45,998 nt of DNA from an uncultured Oscillospiraceae bacterium. GTDB taxonomy: Bacteria; Bacillota; Clostridia; Oscillospirales; Ruminococcaceae. The DNA is taken from NCBI GenBank assembly GCA_902489475.1, contig CABUAH010000008.1:1-45998 (forward strand), read 5' to 3'. Shown here piece by piece: positions 33,990-41,675 of this stretch; position 1 is the first letter of the stretch, and each line of letters opens with the position of its first letter. A program made the position numbers and the translations under genes. The notes below the pieces were generated by a model that was given only the letters and a program-made list of their open reading frames with translations, made no database searches and had not been told where the DNA came from.

Positions 33990-35471
33990 ATGAACAACAC
34001 ACCTAAGGTAAAAATCGGTATCGTAGCGGTTTCCCGTGACTGTTTTCCGGAGTCGCTTTCGGTAAGCAGAAGAGAGGCTCTTGTTGCTGCTTATAAGGCA
34101 AAATACGATGAGAGCGAAATTTATGAGTGCCCTATTTGTATCGTTGAAAGTGAAATTCATATGGTACAGGCTCTTGAGGACATCAAGAAAGCCGGTTGTA
34201 ATGCGCTTTGCGTATATTTAGGTAACTTCGGACCTGAGATTTCGGAAACACTTCTTGCAAAGCATTTTGACGGACCGGCAATGTTTGTTGCTGCCGCTGA
34301 GGAGAGAGGAGATAACCTCTGTCAGGGAAGAGGCGACGCTTACTGCGGAATGCTTAATGCAAGCTACAATTTAAGACTTAGAAATATCAAAGCATATATC
34401 CCTGAGTATCCTGTAGGAACTGCTGAGGAATGTGCTGACATGATCAATGAGTTTGTTCCTATTGCAAAGGCAATTGTCGGACTCAAGAATTTAAAGATTA
34501 TTTCTTTCGGACCTCGTCCGCTCAACTTTATGGCTTGTAATGCACCTATTAAGCCGCTGTTTGATCTCGGTGTTGAGATCGAAGAGAACTCTGAGCTTGA
34601 CCTTTTTGAGGCATATAAGCTTCATGACGGCGACCCGAGAATTCCTGATGTTGTAAAGGACATGGAGGAGGAGCTTGGAACGGGCAACAAAAAGCCTGAA
34701 ATTTTGCCGAAGCTTGCACAGTATGAGCTTACTCTTCTTGACTGGATAGAGGCTCATAAGGGTTACCGTGAGTATGTTGCAATTGCGGGAAAATGCTGGC
34801 CTGCATTCCAGACACAGTTTGGTTTTGTACCATGCTATGTAAACTCTCGTCTTACATCCCGTGGAATTCCTGTTTCGTGTGAGGTTGATATTTACGGTGC
34901 ACTTTCAGAATTTATCGGAACCTGCGTAAGTGATGACATTGTTACGCTTCTTGACATCAACAACACAGTTCCTTGTGATCTTTATGAGGAGGACATTAAG
35001 GGCAAGCATGATTATACTCTTAAGGATGTGTTCATGGGCTTCCATTGCGGAAACACAAGCTCTAAAAAGCTTACTTCCTGCTCAATGAAGTATCAGATGA
35101 TCATGGCAAGAAGCTTGCCTGAGGAAGTTACTCAGGGAACACTTGAGGGAGATATTCTTCCGGGAGATATTACATTCTTCAGACTTCAGTCAACTTCAGA
35201 TTGTAAGCTTCGTGCTTATATTGCCCAGGGAGAGGTTTTGCCTGTAGCAACACGTTCGTTCGGTGCGATCGGTATCTTTGCAATTCCTGAAATGGGAAGA
35301 TTTTACCGCCATGTTCTTATTGAGGGTAATTTCCCGCACCACGGCGCAGTAGCTTTCGGTCATTTCGGAAAGGCTATCTTTGAGGTGTTTAAGTATCTTG
35401 GAATTGCTGAGATCGGTTACAATCAGCCAAAGAGCTTACCGTACCCGACAGAGAATCCGTTTGCGAAATAA
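33990..35471 (+). CDS. L-fucose/L-arabinose isomerase-like protein
   Basis: 493 residues. The architecture is that of the fucose/arabinose isomerase superfamily: an N-terminal Rossmann-like domain (GIVAVSRDCFPESLSVSRRE), a middle domain (KIISFGPRPLNF) and a C-terminal barrel with SCEVDIYGALSE and GNFPHHGAVAFGH. Glu and Asp of the CEVD segment and the histidines near the end are candidate metal ligands. It probably interconverts an aldose and ketose, but the substrate is not established. AAAGGAG precedes the ATG. No kinase or aldolase lies beside it. Confidence 0.85.
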   Translation: MNNTPKVKIGIVAVSRDCFPESLSVSRREALVAAYKAKYDESEIYECPICIVESEIHMVQALEDIKKAGCNALCVYLGNFGPEISETLLAKHFDGPAMFVAAAEERGDNLCQGRGDAYCGMLNASYNLRLRNIKAYIPEYPVGTAEECADMINEFVPIAKAIVGLKNLKIISFGPRPLNFMACNAPIKPLFDLGVEIEENSELDLFEAYKLHDGDPRIPDVVKDMEEELGTGNKKPEILPKLAQYELTLLDWIEAHKGYREYVAIAGKCWPAFQTQFGFVPCYVNSRLTSRGIPVSCEVDIYGALSEFIGTCVSDDIVTLLDINNTVPCDLYEEDIKGKHDYTLKDVFMGFHCGNTSSKKLTSCSMKYQMIMARSLPEEVTQGTLEGDILPGDITFFRLQSTSDCKLRAYIAQGEVLPVATRSFGAIGIFAIPEMGRFYRHVLIEGNFPHHGAVAFGHFGKAIFEVFKYLGIAEIGYNQPKSLPYPTENPFAK

Positions 35472-35512
35472 CTTGGAATAAATTAATAAATAACAGAAAA
35501 TTCGAATAAAAT

Positions 35513-35557
35513 TTGACAAAAATACAACCCTTGTGCTATTATAGGCACAAGGGTTGT
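35513..35557 (+). promoter_or_regulatory. toxin promoter inside a perfect 13-bp inverted repeat
   Basis: TTGACA (35513-35518), 18-bp spacer, TATTAT (35537-35542). The arms ACAACCCTTGTGC (35524-35536) and GCACAAGGGTTGT (35545-35557) frame the -10 box. Read on the minus strand the same hairpin is followed by ATTTTTG and could terminate antisense transcription. Confidence 0.6.
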
Positions 35558-35602
35558 CTGCATTAACGGTAGGCGGTTTCTCCCGCAAGGGAGGTGATAG
35601 CT

Positions 35603-35692
35603 ATGGTTACATACTCGGATATGTATTTATTCGTTAGTATAATTATCAGTGTTATCTCTCTAAGTTACATAATTTTCGGTAACAAGAATTAG
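35603..35692 (+). CDS. type I toxin, holin-like (Hol_Tox type), 29 aa
   Basis: The 29-residue peptide begins MVTYSDMYLFVSIIISVISL and ends YIIFGNKN: a short polar start, one membrane span (about 8-24) and a polar, lysine-containing end. This is the pattern of the putative holin-like toxins of Firmicutes (TxpA-related). GGGAGGTGAT gives a strong ribosome site, but it is tucked into a CTCCC-GCAA-GGGAG hairpin (35580-35593), a feature of type I toxin mRNAs. A convergent minus-strand RNA is predicted downstream. Such peptides insert in the membrane and stop growth when not repressed. It stands alone after the isomerase gene. Confidence 0.8.
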   Translation: MVTYSDMYLFVSIIISVISLSYIIFGNKN

Positions 35693-35713
35693 AGTCTTTA
35701 TTTAAATAAAAAT

Positions 35714-35760
35714 AAAGAAATAACCGCCTAAACTTTTCCTGAGCCGGCGGTTGTTTCTTT
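35714..35760. terminator. bidirectional terminator of toxin and antisense RNA
   Basis: AAAGAAATAACCGCC (35714-35728) pairs with GGCGGTTGTTTCTTT (35746-35760), 15 bp with one G-U pair. On the minus strand ATTTTTATTT follows. Confidence 0.8.
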
Positions 35761-35803
35761 AACCAAAATCTCGGGAGAAACGCTTATCGCAGGCTCCCTT
35801 TTC
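35714..35803 (-). ncRNA. predicted antisense RNA antitoxin
   Basis: A minus-strand promoter (35810-35837) points into the 3' part of the toxin transcript. The RNA would start near 35803 and stop after the hairpin at 35714-35760, giving about 90 bases that overlap the toxin mRNA end. If that terminator leaks, transcription could continue to the hairpin at 35524-35557 and cover the whole toxin gene. The arrangement resembles txpA/ratA of B. subtilis. Transcript ends are inferred. Confidence 0.6.
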
Positions 35804-35809
35804 ATTTAT

Positions 35810-35837
35810 ATTATAGCATATTAAAGGCATTTGTCAA
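35810..35837 (-). promoter_or_regulatory. promoter of the antisense RNA
   Basis: Minus-strand TTGACA (35832-35837), 16-bp spacer, TATAAT (35810-35815). Both boxes match consensus, so it is probably stronger than the toxin promoter. Confidence 0.7.
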
Positions 35838-35846
35838 GCAAAATAA

Positions 35847-35904
35847 TTGACAATGGATAATGGACAATTAATTCGGAATGCGGAGGTCGGAATTCAGAAT
35901 TAAT
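35847..35904 (-). repeat. dispersed repeat family 2, copy 2
   Basis: The reverse complement of 96-160 with few differences. It begins 10 bases beyond the antisense promoter of the toxin locus. Confidence 0.7.
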
Positions 35905-36240
35905 GTATGTGAAAGACTATATTTGATTAACGGAGAGTGGCATGAAAGTAGGCAGTATTAGAATTTACAAACCGGCAATCAAGTAGGTCTGTGAAGTTTC
36001 CTAATGATTAATGCTTTTCAAAAAATCAAAATCATCCTTTTTCACAATCTCCAAAAACATAGGGCAAGGGGATGAGGTGTTGGAAAAGGCTGAGTAGGCG
36101 ACCGCCGCCGGTGGCGGAAACAGGGAGCTTGCGAAGGGAAGAAATAAGGAGAATTTCGACAGCGAACAGCGGAGAAAGGCGACTATATTTCTGACCGTAA
36201 AGCAAGATAATTCGTAATGCGTAATTAATAAATAATTAAT
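35905..36240. other. noncoding region with a locally GC-rich patch
   Basis: It holds a 14-codon frame with a ribosome site (ATG 35942, stop 35984-35986, MKVGSIRIYKPAIK), possibly the head of a lost gene. A GC-rich stretch (36060-36180) follows, with GCCGCCGGTGGC, that breaks with the surrounding base use. A minus-strand frame over it (36001-36282) has no family likeness. AATTCGTAATGCGTAATTAA near 36210 resembles repeat family 2 loosely. Confidence 0.35.
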
Positions 36241-36267
36241 CCACAGAGATTTTAAAATGCTCCGTGG
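36241..36267. terminator. terminator of the acetyltransferase gene
   Basis: CCACAGAG (36241-36248) and CTCCGTGG (36260-36267) pair with one mismatch. CTTTTT follows on the plus strand and ATTAATTATTT on the minus strand, so it may work both ways. Confidence 0.65.
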
Positions 36268-36282
36268 CTTTTTCGTTATCAA

Positions 36283-36765
36283 TTAAAATCTCAATCTCAT
36301 CTGATGCCAGACTACTCCGCCGTGGGATGATTTTGATATTCCCTCATCGGTAAATCCGAATTTTGCGTAAAAGCTGATAAGCTCTTTTTTACAGGTTAGC
36401 ACAAGTCCTTTTCGTCCCTGCGCTTTGCAATCAGAAATAGCAGCTTTTAAAAGCTTACCGGCACAGCCCTTGTTTCGGTAATCGGGAATTGTGCATACCC
36501 CAAAAATCATTTGCCATTTTCCGTTGCCATCGTGAATATTTGCGTTTTCGTACATTTCATCATCTAAATCGGAGATGTTTGTAACCATTCCGTTTACAAA
36601 TCCAATAAGAGTGCCGCCGTCAAACATAAGCCAAAAGTTGTTCGGAAAGACGCTGAGTCTTTTTAAAAGGCTGTTTTCACTTGCCGCTTCTTTATCATTA
36701 AAACATTTTGCTTCAACAGCTGCGATTTGCTTTAAGTCTTTTGCGGTTGCGTGTCTAATGTTCAT
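36283..36765 (-). CDS. GNAT family N-acetyltransferase
   Basis: 160 residues from ATG 36765; GAGGTG lies 6 bases ahead on the minus strand, so the GTG three codons earlier is less likely. The acetyl-CoA loop appears as CTIPDYRNKGCAGKLLKAAI (the Q/RxxGxG/A pattern), preceded by the beta-strand MIFGVCTI and followed by GLVLTCKKELISFYAKFGF. The acceptor substrate is unknown; members modify amines on antibiotics, metabolites or proteins. An intrinsic terminator 15 bases before the ribosome site suggests attenuation. Confidence 0.9.
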   Translation of the reverse strand: MNIRHATAKDLKQIAAVEAKCFNDKEAASENSLLKRLSVFPNNFWLMFDGGTLIGFVNGMVTNISDLDDEMYENANIHDGNGKWQMIFGVCTIPDYRNKGCAGKLLKAAISDCKAQGRKGLVLTCKKELISFYAKFGFTDEGISKSSHGGVVWHQMRLRF

Positions 36766-36791
36766 TCTTAACACCTCGTTTTAAAATTGCG

Positions 36792-36819
36792 AAAAAAAAG
36801 AGCATCCTAATGGCTGCTC
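36792..36819 (-). promoter_or_regulatory. leader terminator (candidate attenuator) ahead of the GNAT gene
   Basis: On the minus strand GAGCAGCC and GGATGCTC form a hairpin (36800-36819) with loop ATTA and one internal mismatch, followed by eight T. It lies between the promoter at 36933 and the ribosome site at 36772-36777, inside the leader, so transcription would normally stop before the gene. Confidence 0.6.
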
Positions 36820-36895
36820 AGAAAGTAAATCAGTGTAAAATTTTGGAGAGGATGAAATGAGCTGAATACCTCGGCATTCAATTCATATTCATGAG

Positions 36896-36921
36896 AATTC
36901 TTAAAGAACTCTTTAAGAATT
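36896..36921 (-). promoter_or_regulatory. 11-bp inverted repeat in the GNAT leader
   Basis: AATTCTTAAAG (36896-36906) and CTTTAAGAATT (36911-36921) match perfectly around AACT. In the predicted leader RNA it is the first stem-loop after the start site. A second small stem, GAATG/TATTC, lies at about 36865-36880. Confidence 0.5.
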
Positions 36922-36932
36922 ACTGTAATTAA

Positions 36933-36961
36933 ATTATAAGGCTTTTATCCTGTGTTTTCAA
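36933..36961 (-). promoter_or_regulatory. promoter of the GNAT leader
   Basis: Minus-strand TTGAAA (36956-36961), 17-bp spacer, TATAAT (36933-36938). Predicted start near 36926 gives a leader of about 160 bases. Confidence 0.7.
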
Positions 36962-37085
36962 CAACAAAGCTGTTACGAATTGTAACAATTTTGTTACAGT
37001 TGCTCGAAATATAATAACAAAACGATGAAGTTTTGTTGGCGCAAGGGAGATTTTCTGTACATATAGCCTATTTTTTTACCTGCTC

Positions 37086-37114
37086 TTGAAATTTTAACAG
37101 AATAGTAGTATAAT
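37086..37114 (+). promoter_or_regulatory. coaX promoter
   Basis: TTGAAA (37086-37091), 17-bp spacer, TATAAT (37109-37114). Upstream, GTTAC/GTAAC repeats (36971-37000) may be a regulatory site. Confidence 0.75.
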
Positions 37115-37150
37115 GCTTTTGCAGCAAAATGTTATTAGGAGGGCTTATTT

Positions 37151-37930
37151 ATGGTGCTTACAGTTGATATTGGCAATACAAATATTGTTTTATCGGCATA
37201 TACGAAAGAGAAGAAGCTTGAATTTTCTTCAAGATTTGCAACCGATGCGCTTATGACAGAGGATCAGTGTGCAATGCTTTTTAAATCTGCTGCCGAAATA
37301 AACGAATTTGATTTGAAAAAAATCAACGGAGCTATTATTTCAAGTGTTGTCCCACCGCTTCTTACCGCTTGTAAGCAGGCGATAAAAAGACTTACGGGGA
37401 TCAATCCGCTTGTTGTAGGACCGGGAATTAAGACCGGACTCAACATTAAAATAGATGATACATCTATTGCAGGAGCGGATTTAATATGTGCCGCTGTCGG
37501 TGCGCTTGAAAAATATAAGCCGCCTATGATTATTTTTGATTTGGGAACTGCAACGACAATTACGGCGATCGACAAATCGGGAGCGTTTATAGGCGGAGCA
37601 ATTCTGCCGGGAATCAAGATTTCTCTCGATGCTCTTTCAAGCCGCACGGCACAGCTTCCACATATCAATACCGAGCTTAAGAGCGACATCATAATAGGCA
37701 CGAACACGGTTGATTGCATGAAATCGGGAATCATACTCGGAAATGCCTCTATGATAGATGGCATGATTAAGCGGTATAAAACGGTTTTAGGCGAAGATGC
37801 AACAGTCATTGCGACAGGCGGACTCGCTCCGTGCGTTGTTAAGCATTGTGAGAGCAAAGTATTTATCGACAACGACCTTGTTTCGGAAGGCTCACTTGCA
37901 ATCTTTTTCAAAAATAACAAAAACGCATAA
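37151..37930 (+). CDS. coaX: type III pantothenate kinase
   Basis: 259 residues with the ASKHA fold: phosphate motif VDIGNTNIVLSAY at the N-terminus, SSVVPPL, VGPGIKTGL and DLGTATTITAI (about 127-137) followed by GGAILPGI. CoaX phosphorylates pantothenate in the first step of coenzyme A synthesis, needs a monovalent cation and is not feedback-inhibited by CoA. AGGAGG precedes the ATG. The next gene probably imports its substrate. Confidence 0.95.
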   Translation: MVLTVDIGNTNIVLSAYTKEKKLEFSSRFATDALMTEDQCAMLFKSAAEINEFDLKKINGAIISSVVPPLLTACKQAIKRLTGINPLVVGPGIKTGLNIKIDDTSIAGADLICAAVGALEKYKPPMIIFDLGTATTITAIDKSGAFIGGAILPGIKISLDALSSRTAQLPHINTELKSDIIIGTNTVDCMKSGIILGNASMIDGMIKRYKTVLGEDATVIATGGLAPCVVKHCESKVFIDNDLVSEGSLAIFFKNNKNA

Positions 37931-37990
37931 GCTGCTCAAAAATTTGCGCTGTATCAGGAAAGACCTGAACGGCAGTAAGGAGTAATTTTT

Positions 37991-38578
37991 ATGTCAAACA
38001 CAACAAAAAAAGTAGTAGGTATCGGTCTTTTTACGGCGATCGTAGTAGTTTTACAGGTTCTCGCTGTAGTTATTAGACCAACGGGTTTATTTAACATTTC
38101 GCTGGTTCTTGTACCAATAGTAGTCGGAGCAGCAATGTACGGTTATAAAGCCGGAGCATGGCTTGGCTTTGTGTTCGGAGTCGTGGTACTTATAACTGAC
38201 GCTTCGACATTTTTTGCTGTAAGCGTTCCGGGAACAGTAATTACTGTTCTTTTAAAGGGAGCACTTGCCGGACTTGCGGCAGGACTTGTTTATCTTTTAC
38301 TTGAAAAGGTAAATCTTATTTTGGCAGTTGCAGTTGCGGCTATTGTATGTCCTGTAGTGAATACAGGTGTTTTCCTTCTTGGATGCAGAGTGTTCTTTTT
38401 TGACACTATTAACGCATGGGCTGCTGCATCTGGATATGAAAGTGCAGGAAGGTACATGATAATCGCATTAGTTGGAGTGAATTTCCTTATTGAAATGGCA
38501 ATAAACATAGTTCTAAGCCCTACAATTGTTAAGCTTATTAGTATCGGAAAGGGAAGAAAAGTAAGCACTGTAAAATAA
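37991..38578 (+). CDS. ECF transporter S component, probably for pantothenate
   Basis: 195 residues, about six hydrophobic spans, N-terminal basic residues then GIGLFTAIVVVLQVLA, typical of ECF S subunits. GAAMYGYKAGAWLGFVFGVVV and MIIALVGVNFLIEMAINIV match the pattern of PanT-like and related folate/pantothenate members. Adjacency to coaX (60 bases) supports pantothenate as ligand; this is inference from context. It needs an EcfA/EcfT module encoded elsewhere. AAGGAG precedes the ATG. Confidence 0.82.
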   Translation: MSNTTKKVVGIGLFTAIVVVLQVLAVVIRPTGLFNISLVLVPIVVGAAMYGYKAGAWLGFVFGVVVLITDASTFFAVSVPGTVITVLLKGALAGLAAGLVYLLLEKVNLILAVAVAAIVCPVVNTGVFLLGCRVFFFDTINAWAAASGYESAGRYMIIALVGVNFLIEMAINIVLSPTIVKLISIGKGRKVSTVK

Positions 38579-38596
38579 ATTAAAGATAGTTGTACT

Positions 38597-38618
38597 AAGG
38601 CGGCATTTTTGCCGCCTT
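38597..38618 (+). terminator. terminator after the coaX operon
   Basis: AAGGCGGC (38597-38604) and GCCGCCTT (38611-38618) form a perfect 8-bp stem with loop ATTTTT. Only a weak T-rich tract follows. Confidence 0.65.
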
Positions 38619-38670
38619 GTATTATTTGGACTTAATACTAAAACGAAAATTAAAAAAGGAACGAGAAAAA

Positions 38671-39597
38671 ATGGATCTAGTATTTATTCTTTTTAAGCAG
38701 GTTTTAATAATGCTTATGCTGGTTGGAGTTGGGGCTCTTTGCTATAAAATAAGACTTATTTCAAAAGAGGGAAATAAGTCCTTGACTAATCTTGTGCTTT
38801 ATGTTGTTAATCCGCTATTGATTTTCGTTTCGTATCAGCAGGACTTTTCCTATAAGCTTTTAAAAGGGCTTGGCATAGCGTTTGTTTTGTCGGCAATAGG
38901 TTTTGGAATTTTCGGACTTTTCGCTTTTCTGTTTATAAGAGAAAAGCAGTCGGGAGATACCGTTGTGGAACATCTTAATGCTACATATTCAAACTGCGGT
39001 TTCATGGGAATTCCGCTTGCACTTGCACTGTTCGGTTCCGAGGGAGTTTTTTATGTAACGGCTGTGAACACGGCGTTTAACATTATCATTTGGACGATAG
39101 GAGTTTACTCCATTACTAAGGATAGAAGCTTTGTAAGCATAAAGAAGATTGTCACAAATCCTACTATCGTAGCGACTGTTTTGGGATTTTTGATGTTTTT
39201 ATTCAGAATAGAAATCCCGCAAATAATATATACGCCATGCAATTATTTAGCTTCTATGGTAACACCGCTTGCGATGATAGTTGCAGGTGTTACTATTGCA
39301 CAAAGCAATATCTTAAAGGCGTTTTTAAAACCGAGGATATACCTTGTGTGTGCATTAAAGCTTATTTTAGTGCCTGTGATTTTATCGTTTTTGTTTGCTT
39401 TAATTCCCGATATAAACAATACGGCGGTTACAACATCTTTGTTGTGCCTTAGCTGTCCATCAGCTACAATCGCCACGATGTTTGCAATAAGGTTTAATAA
39501 AAACGCTTCTTATTCAGCACAGCTGTTTGGAATCACAACAATTATTTCTGTTGTAACATTGCCTCTGGTATTAGGTCTTTATCTCGCCCTGGGATGA
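38671..39597 (+). CDS. AEC family transporter (auxin efflux carrier superfamily)
   Basis: 308 residues from ATG 38671, preceded by AAAAGGAAC. About ten membrane spans. GVGALCYKIRLISKEGNKSL, NLVLYVVNPLLIF, NATYSNCGFMGIPLALALFG and the C-terminal CPSATIATMFAIRF are conserved in this carrier family, which in bacteria exports or imports malate and other small organic anions. The substrate here is unknown. No regulator is adjacent. Confidence 0.9.
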   Translation: MDLVFILFKQVLIMLMLVGVGALCYKIRLISKEGNKSLTNLVLYVVNPLLIFVSYQQDFSYKLLKGLGIAFVLSAIGFGIFGLFAFLFIREKQSGDTVVEHLNATYSNCGFMGIPLALALFGSEGVFYVTAVNTAFNIIIWTIGVYSITKDRSFVSIKKIVTNPTIVATVLGFLMFLFRIEIPQIIYTPCNYLASMVTPLAMIVAGVTIAQSNILKAFLKPRIYLVCALKLILVPVILSFLFALIPDINNTAVTTSLLCLSCPSATIATMFAIRFNKNASYSAQLFGITTIISVVTLPLVLGLYLALG

Positions 39598-39716
39598 AAA
39601 TATGATCGGATTAGGATTGCTTCTATTCTATAGTTGACGGAGGCACTTGGCTTTTGGGGTATTGATACCCTTATGAAAATGTTGAGTAATAGGACTATAT
39701 CTATTGTTTAAAAAAT

Positions 39717-39744
39717 AAGGTCTGCTGTTTTTACAGCAGACCTT
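39717..39744. terminator. bidirectional terminator between convergent genes
   Basis: AAGGTCTGCTG (39717-39727) and CAGCAGACCTT (39734-39744) pair over 11 bp; TTG follows on the plus strand and ATTTTTT on the minus strand. It sits 3 bases past the stop of the gene at 39748. Confidence 0.9.
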
Positions 39745-39747
39745 TTG

Positions 39748-41658
39748 TTATGCCTCAGGAAGCCATACTCTCATATCGCATTTATCTCTGTTTGCCCACG
39801 CATAATAGGGAATAAGCTTAATCTTTACAGGCTCAGATTTTTGCTGACCGTAAAAATACAGCTTGTTTTCTGTCGCTATTTTTTCTCCGTCAATTGTCAT
39901 CTCGCAGATTCCGCAAAGAAGATTTGGATCGAATTTTGAAACTACAGGGTTGGCAGGCTTTGAAACATATATGCTTCTGAGATCAAATCCGTTATCGACG
40001 CCTTCTGCACAGTAAATCAGAGGACCTCTTGAAAAAGCGGTTTTGCCGTTTAAGTCAAATACGTTTCTTGACGCATGAATTTGTTTGGGCGACATATCAA
40101 ACAGAACTGTTACTTCATCTTTTTCACAAACCTCTAAATAAGCGTATCCGTCAATTTCCTTAAAAGCAGCGGTTTGGTTGTTTTTAATAATTACTGTTTC
40201 CTCACTCCATGACGGCAGTCTTATTGCAAGCGTAAAGCTTCCTTTCCCCAAAAAGCTGTAGCTTATTCTGCCATCGTATGGGTATTCGGTTTTTGAAACA
40301 ATTTTAAGTCCGAAAATGTCGCTTAGATCAAGAACTCCGCCTATAAACAAGTTAATAAAGAGCGTTTTTTCTTCAAGCATAAAGGCATATTCGGAAATAG
40401 ATGGCAACAGTCTTGCCACATTTGGAGGACAGCATGCACATGAAAACCATTTCGGTCTGTGCGAAAGAGTGTGAAAGTGAGTTCTTGATTCACCGGAAAC
40501 ACCTATCATACATTCGAGAGGATTCACATAGAAAAATTTAGTTCCGTCAAGCTCCATTCCTGCAAGAACGTTATTGTAAAGCGCTCTTTCTAAAATGTCG
40601 GCATATTCACTTTTCTTTTCGAGAGCAAGCATCTTTCTTGCAAAGAAAATAAGTCCTATTGATGCACAAGTTTCAGCGTAGGCTGTATCGCTCGGAAGAT
40701 GATAATCCTTAGTAAATGCCTCTCCTTCATAGCCTGAGCCTATCGCTCCGGTAAGATACATACGCTTTTGTGTTATGCTGTTCCATAGTCTTTTGCAGGC
40801 ACATTTAAGCTCTTCGTCATCCGTAAGCTTTGCGGCATCCGCCATAGCGGTGTAAAGATAAACTGCCCTGACTGCATGACCAACGGCGTCACGCTGTTCT
40901 CTTACAGGCGCAAAGCATTGGCAGTATTCGGTATCTAATGGGTTGTTTCCCCATACTGTCCAGCCTCTTAAACGGCTTTCTTTTTCATAAAACTTGCTGT
41001 CAACTCCACGAACGTTTATAAAATGAAGCGACAGTTCCTTATACTTTTCATTTCCGGTAGCACGATAAAGCCTTAAAAGAGCAAGCTCTATTTCGGGGTG
41101 TCCGGGGTATCCCTCAGCTTTATTAATTATGAAATGCTCGTAAATATTATCTGCCATAAGACACATGATTTTCAAAAGCTTGTCTTTGCCGGTGCATTCA
41201 TAGTATGCGACTGCGGCTTCTATCATATGCCCGGCACAGTAAAGCTCGTGAGCCTCTTGGAGATTAGTATAGCGTTTGTCAGGCTCTTTTACTGTGAAAT
41301 AAGTGTTTAAGTATCCGTCCTTATGCTGAGCTTCTCCGATAATATCTATGACCTCGTCACATCTTTTAAGAAGGTCTTTATCGGGGAATAATAAAAGAGA
41401 ATATGCTGCACCTTCAAGCCATTTAGCAACATCACTGTCCTGAAAAACCATTCCGTAAAAATCACCGCTGCATTTTCCTGTTTTTATAATTTCTGCTGCC
41501 ATTTTGAAGTTTTCGAGAGCGTGGCTTTTCTCAGCGCCTTCTATCTGATCCTTGATTGCTTTTTCTTGATATGGAATCACGGTATTTTTTATAAGGCGCT
41601 CATATCTTCCGAAAAAGCGGTCGTCAATTTTAAATCTGTTGATAAATTGCATATCCAT
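39748..41658 (-). CDS. glycoside hydrolase family 127 (beta-L-arabinofuranosidase type)
   Basis: 636 residues, a DUF1680/GH127 protein. The zinc and catalytic residues known from HypBA1 appear as AETC (E329, C331) and CACCPPN (C409, C410, with the second cysteine group as nucleophile). GYLNTYF and RPKWFSCACC are typical of the family, with an alpha-barrel followed by beta domains. No signal peptide is seen, so it probably acts on imported oligosaccharides inside the cell. Specificity for beta-L-arabinofuranose is the best-known activity but not proven here. AAAGGAAAA precedes the ATG; the PHP gene lies 17 bases upstream. Confidence 0.92.
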   Translation of the reverse strand: MDMQFINRFKIDDRFFGRYERLIKNTVIPYQEKAIKDQIEGAEKSHALENFKMAAEIIKTGKCSGDFYGMVFQDSDVAKWLEGAAYSLLLFPDKDLLKRCDEVIDIIGEAQHKDGYLNTYFTVKEPDKRYTNLQEAHELYCAGHMIEAAVAYYECTGKDKLLKIMCLMADNIYEHFIINKAEGYPGHPEIELALLRLYRATGNEKYKELSLHFINVRGVDSKFYEKESRLRGWTVWGNNPLDTEYCQCFAPVREQRDAVGHAVRAVYLYTAMADAAKLTDDEELKCACKRLWNSITQKRMYLTGAIGSGYEGEAFTKDYHLPSDTAYAETCASIGLIFFARKMLALEKKSEYADILERALYNNVLAGMELDGTKFFYVNPLECMIGVSGESRTHFHTLSHRPKWFSCACCPPNVARLLPSISEYAFMLEEKTLFINLFIGGVLDLSDIFGLKIVSKTEYPYDGRISYSFLGKGSFTLAIRLPSWSEETVIIKNNQTAAFKEIDGYAYLEVCEKDEVTVLFDMSPKQIHASRNVFDLNGKTAFSRGPLIYCAEGVDNGFDLRSIYVSKPANPVVSKFDPNLLCGICEMTIDGEKIATENKLYFYGQQKSEPVKIKLIPYYAWANRDKCDMRVWLPEA

Positions 41659-41675
41659 AGTATTTTTCCTTTACT

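Noticed and set aside
35524..35557. Terminator of the isomerase gene on the plus strand
   Set aside because: The hairpin has no T tract on the plus strand, and a promoter -10 box lies in its loop.
35942..35986. 14-codon frame MKVGSIRIYKPAIK with a ribosome site
   Set aside because: Too short to support a product; kept only as a possible remnant in the noncoding region entry.
36001..36282. 93-codon minus-strand frame
   Set aside because: It runs across a GC-rich repeat-like patch, starts without a ribosome site and has no domain-like pattern.
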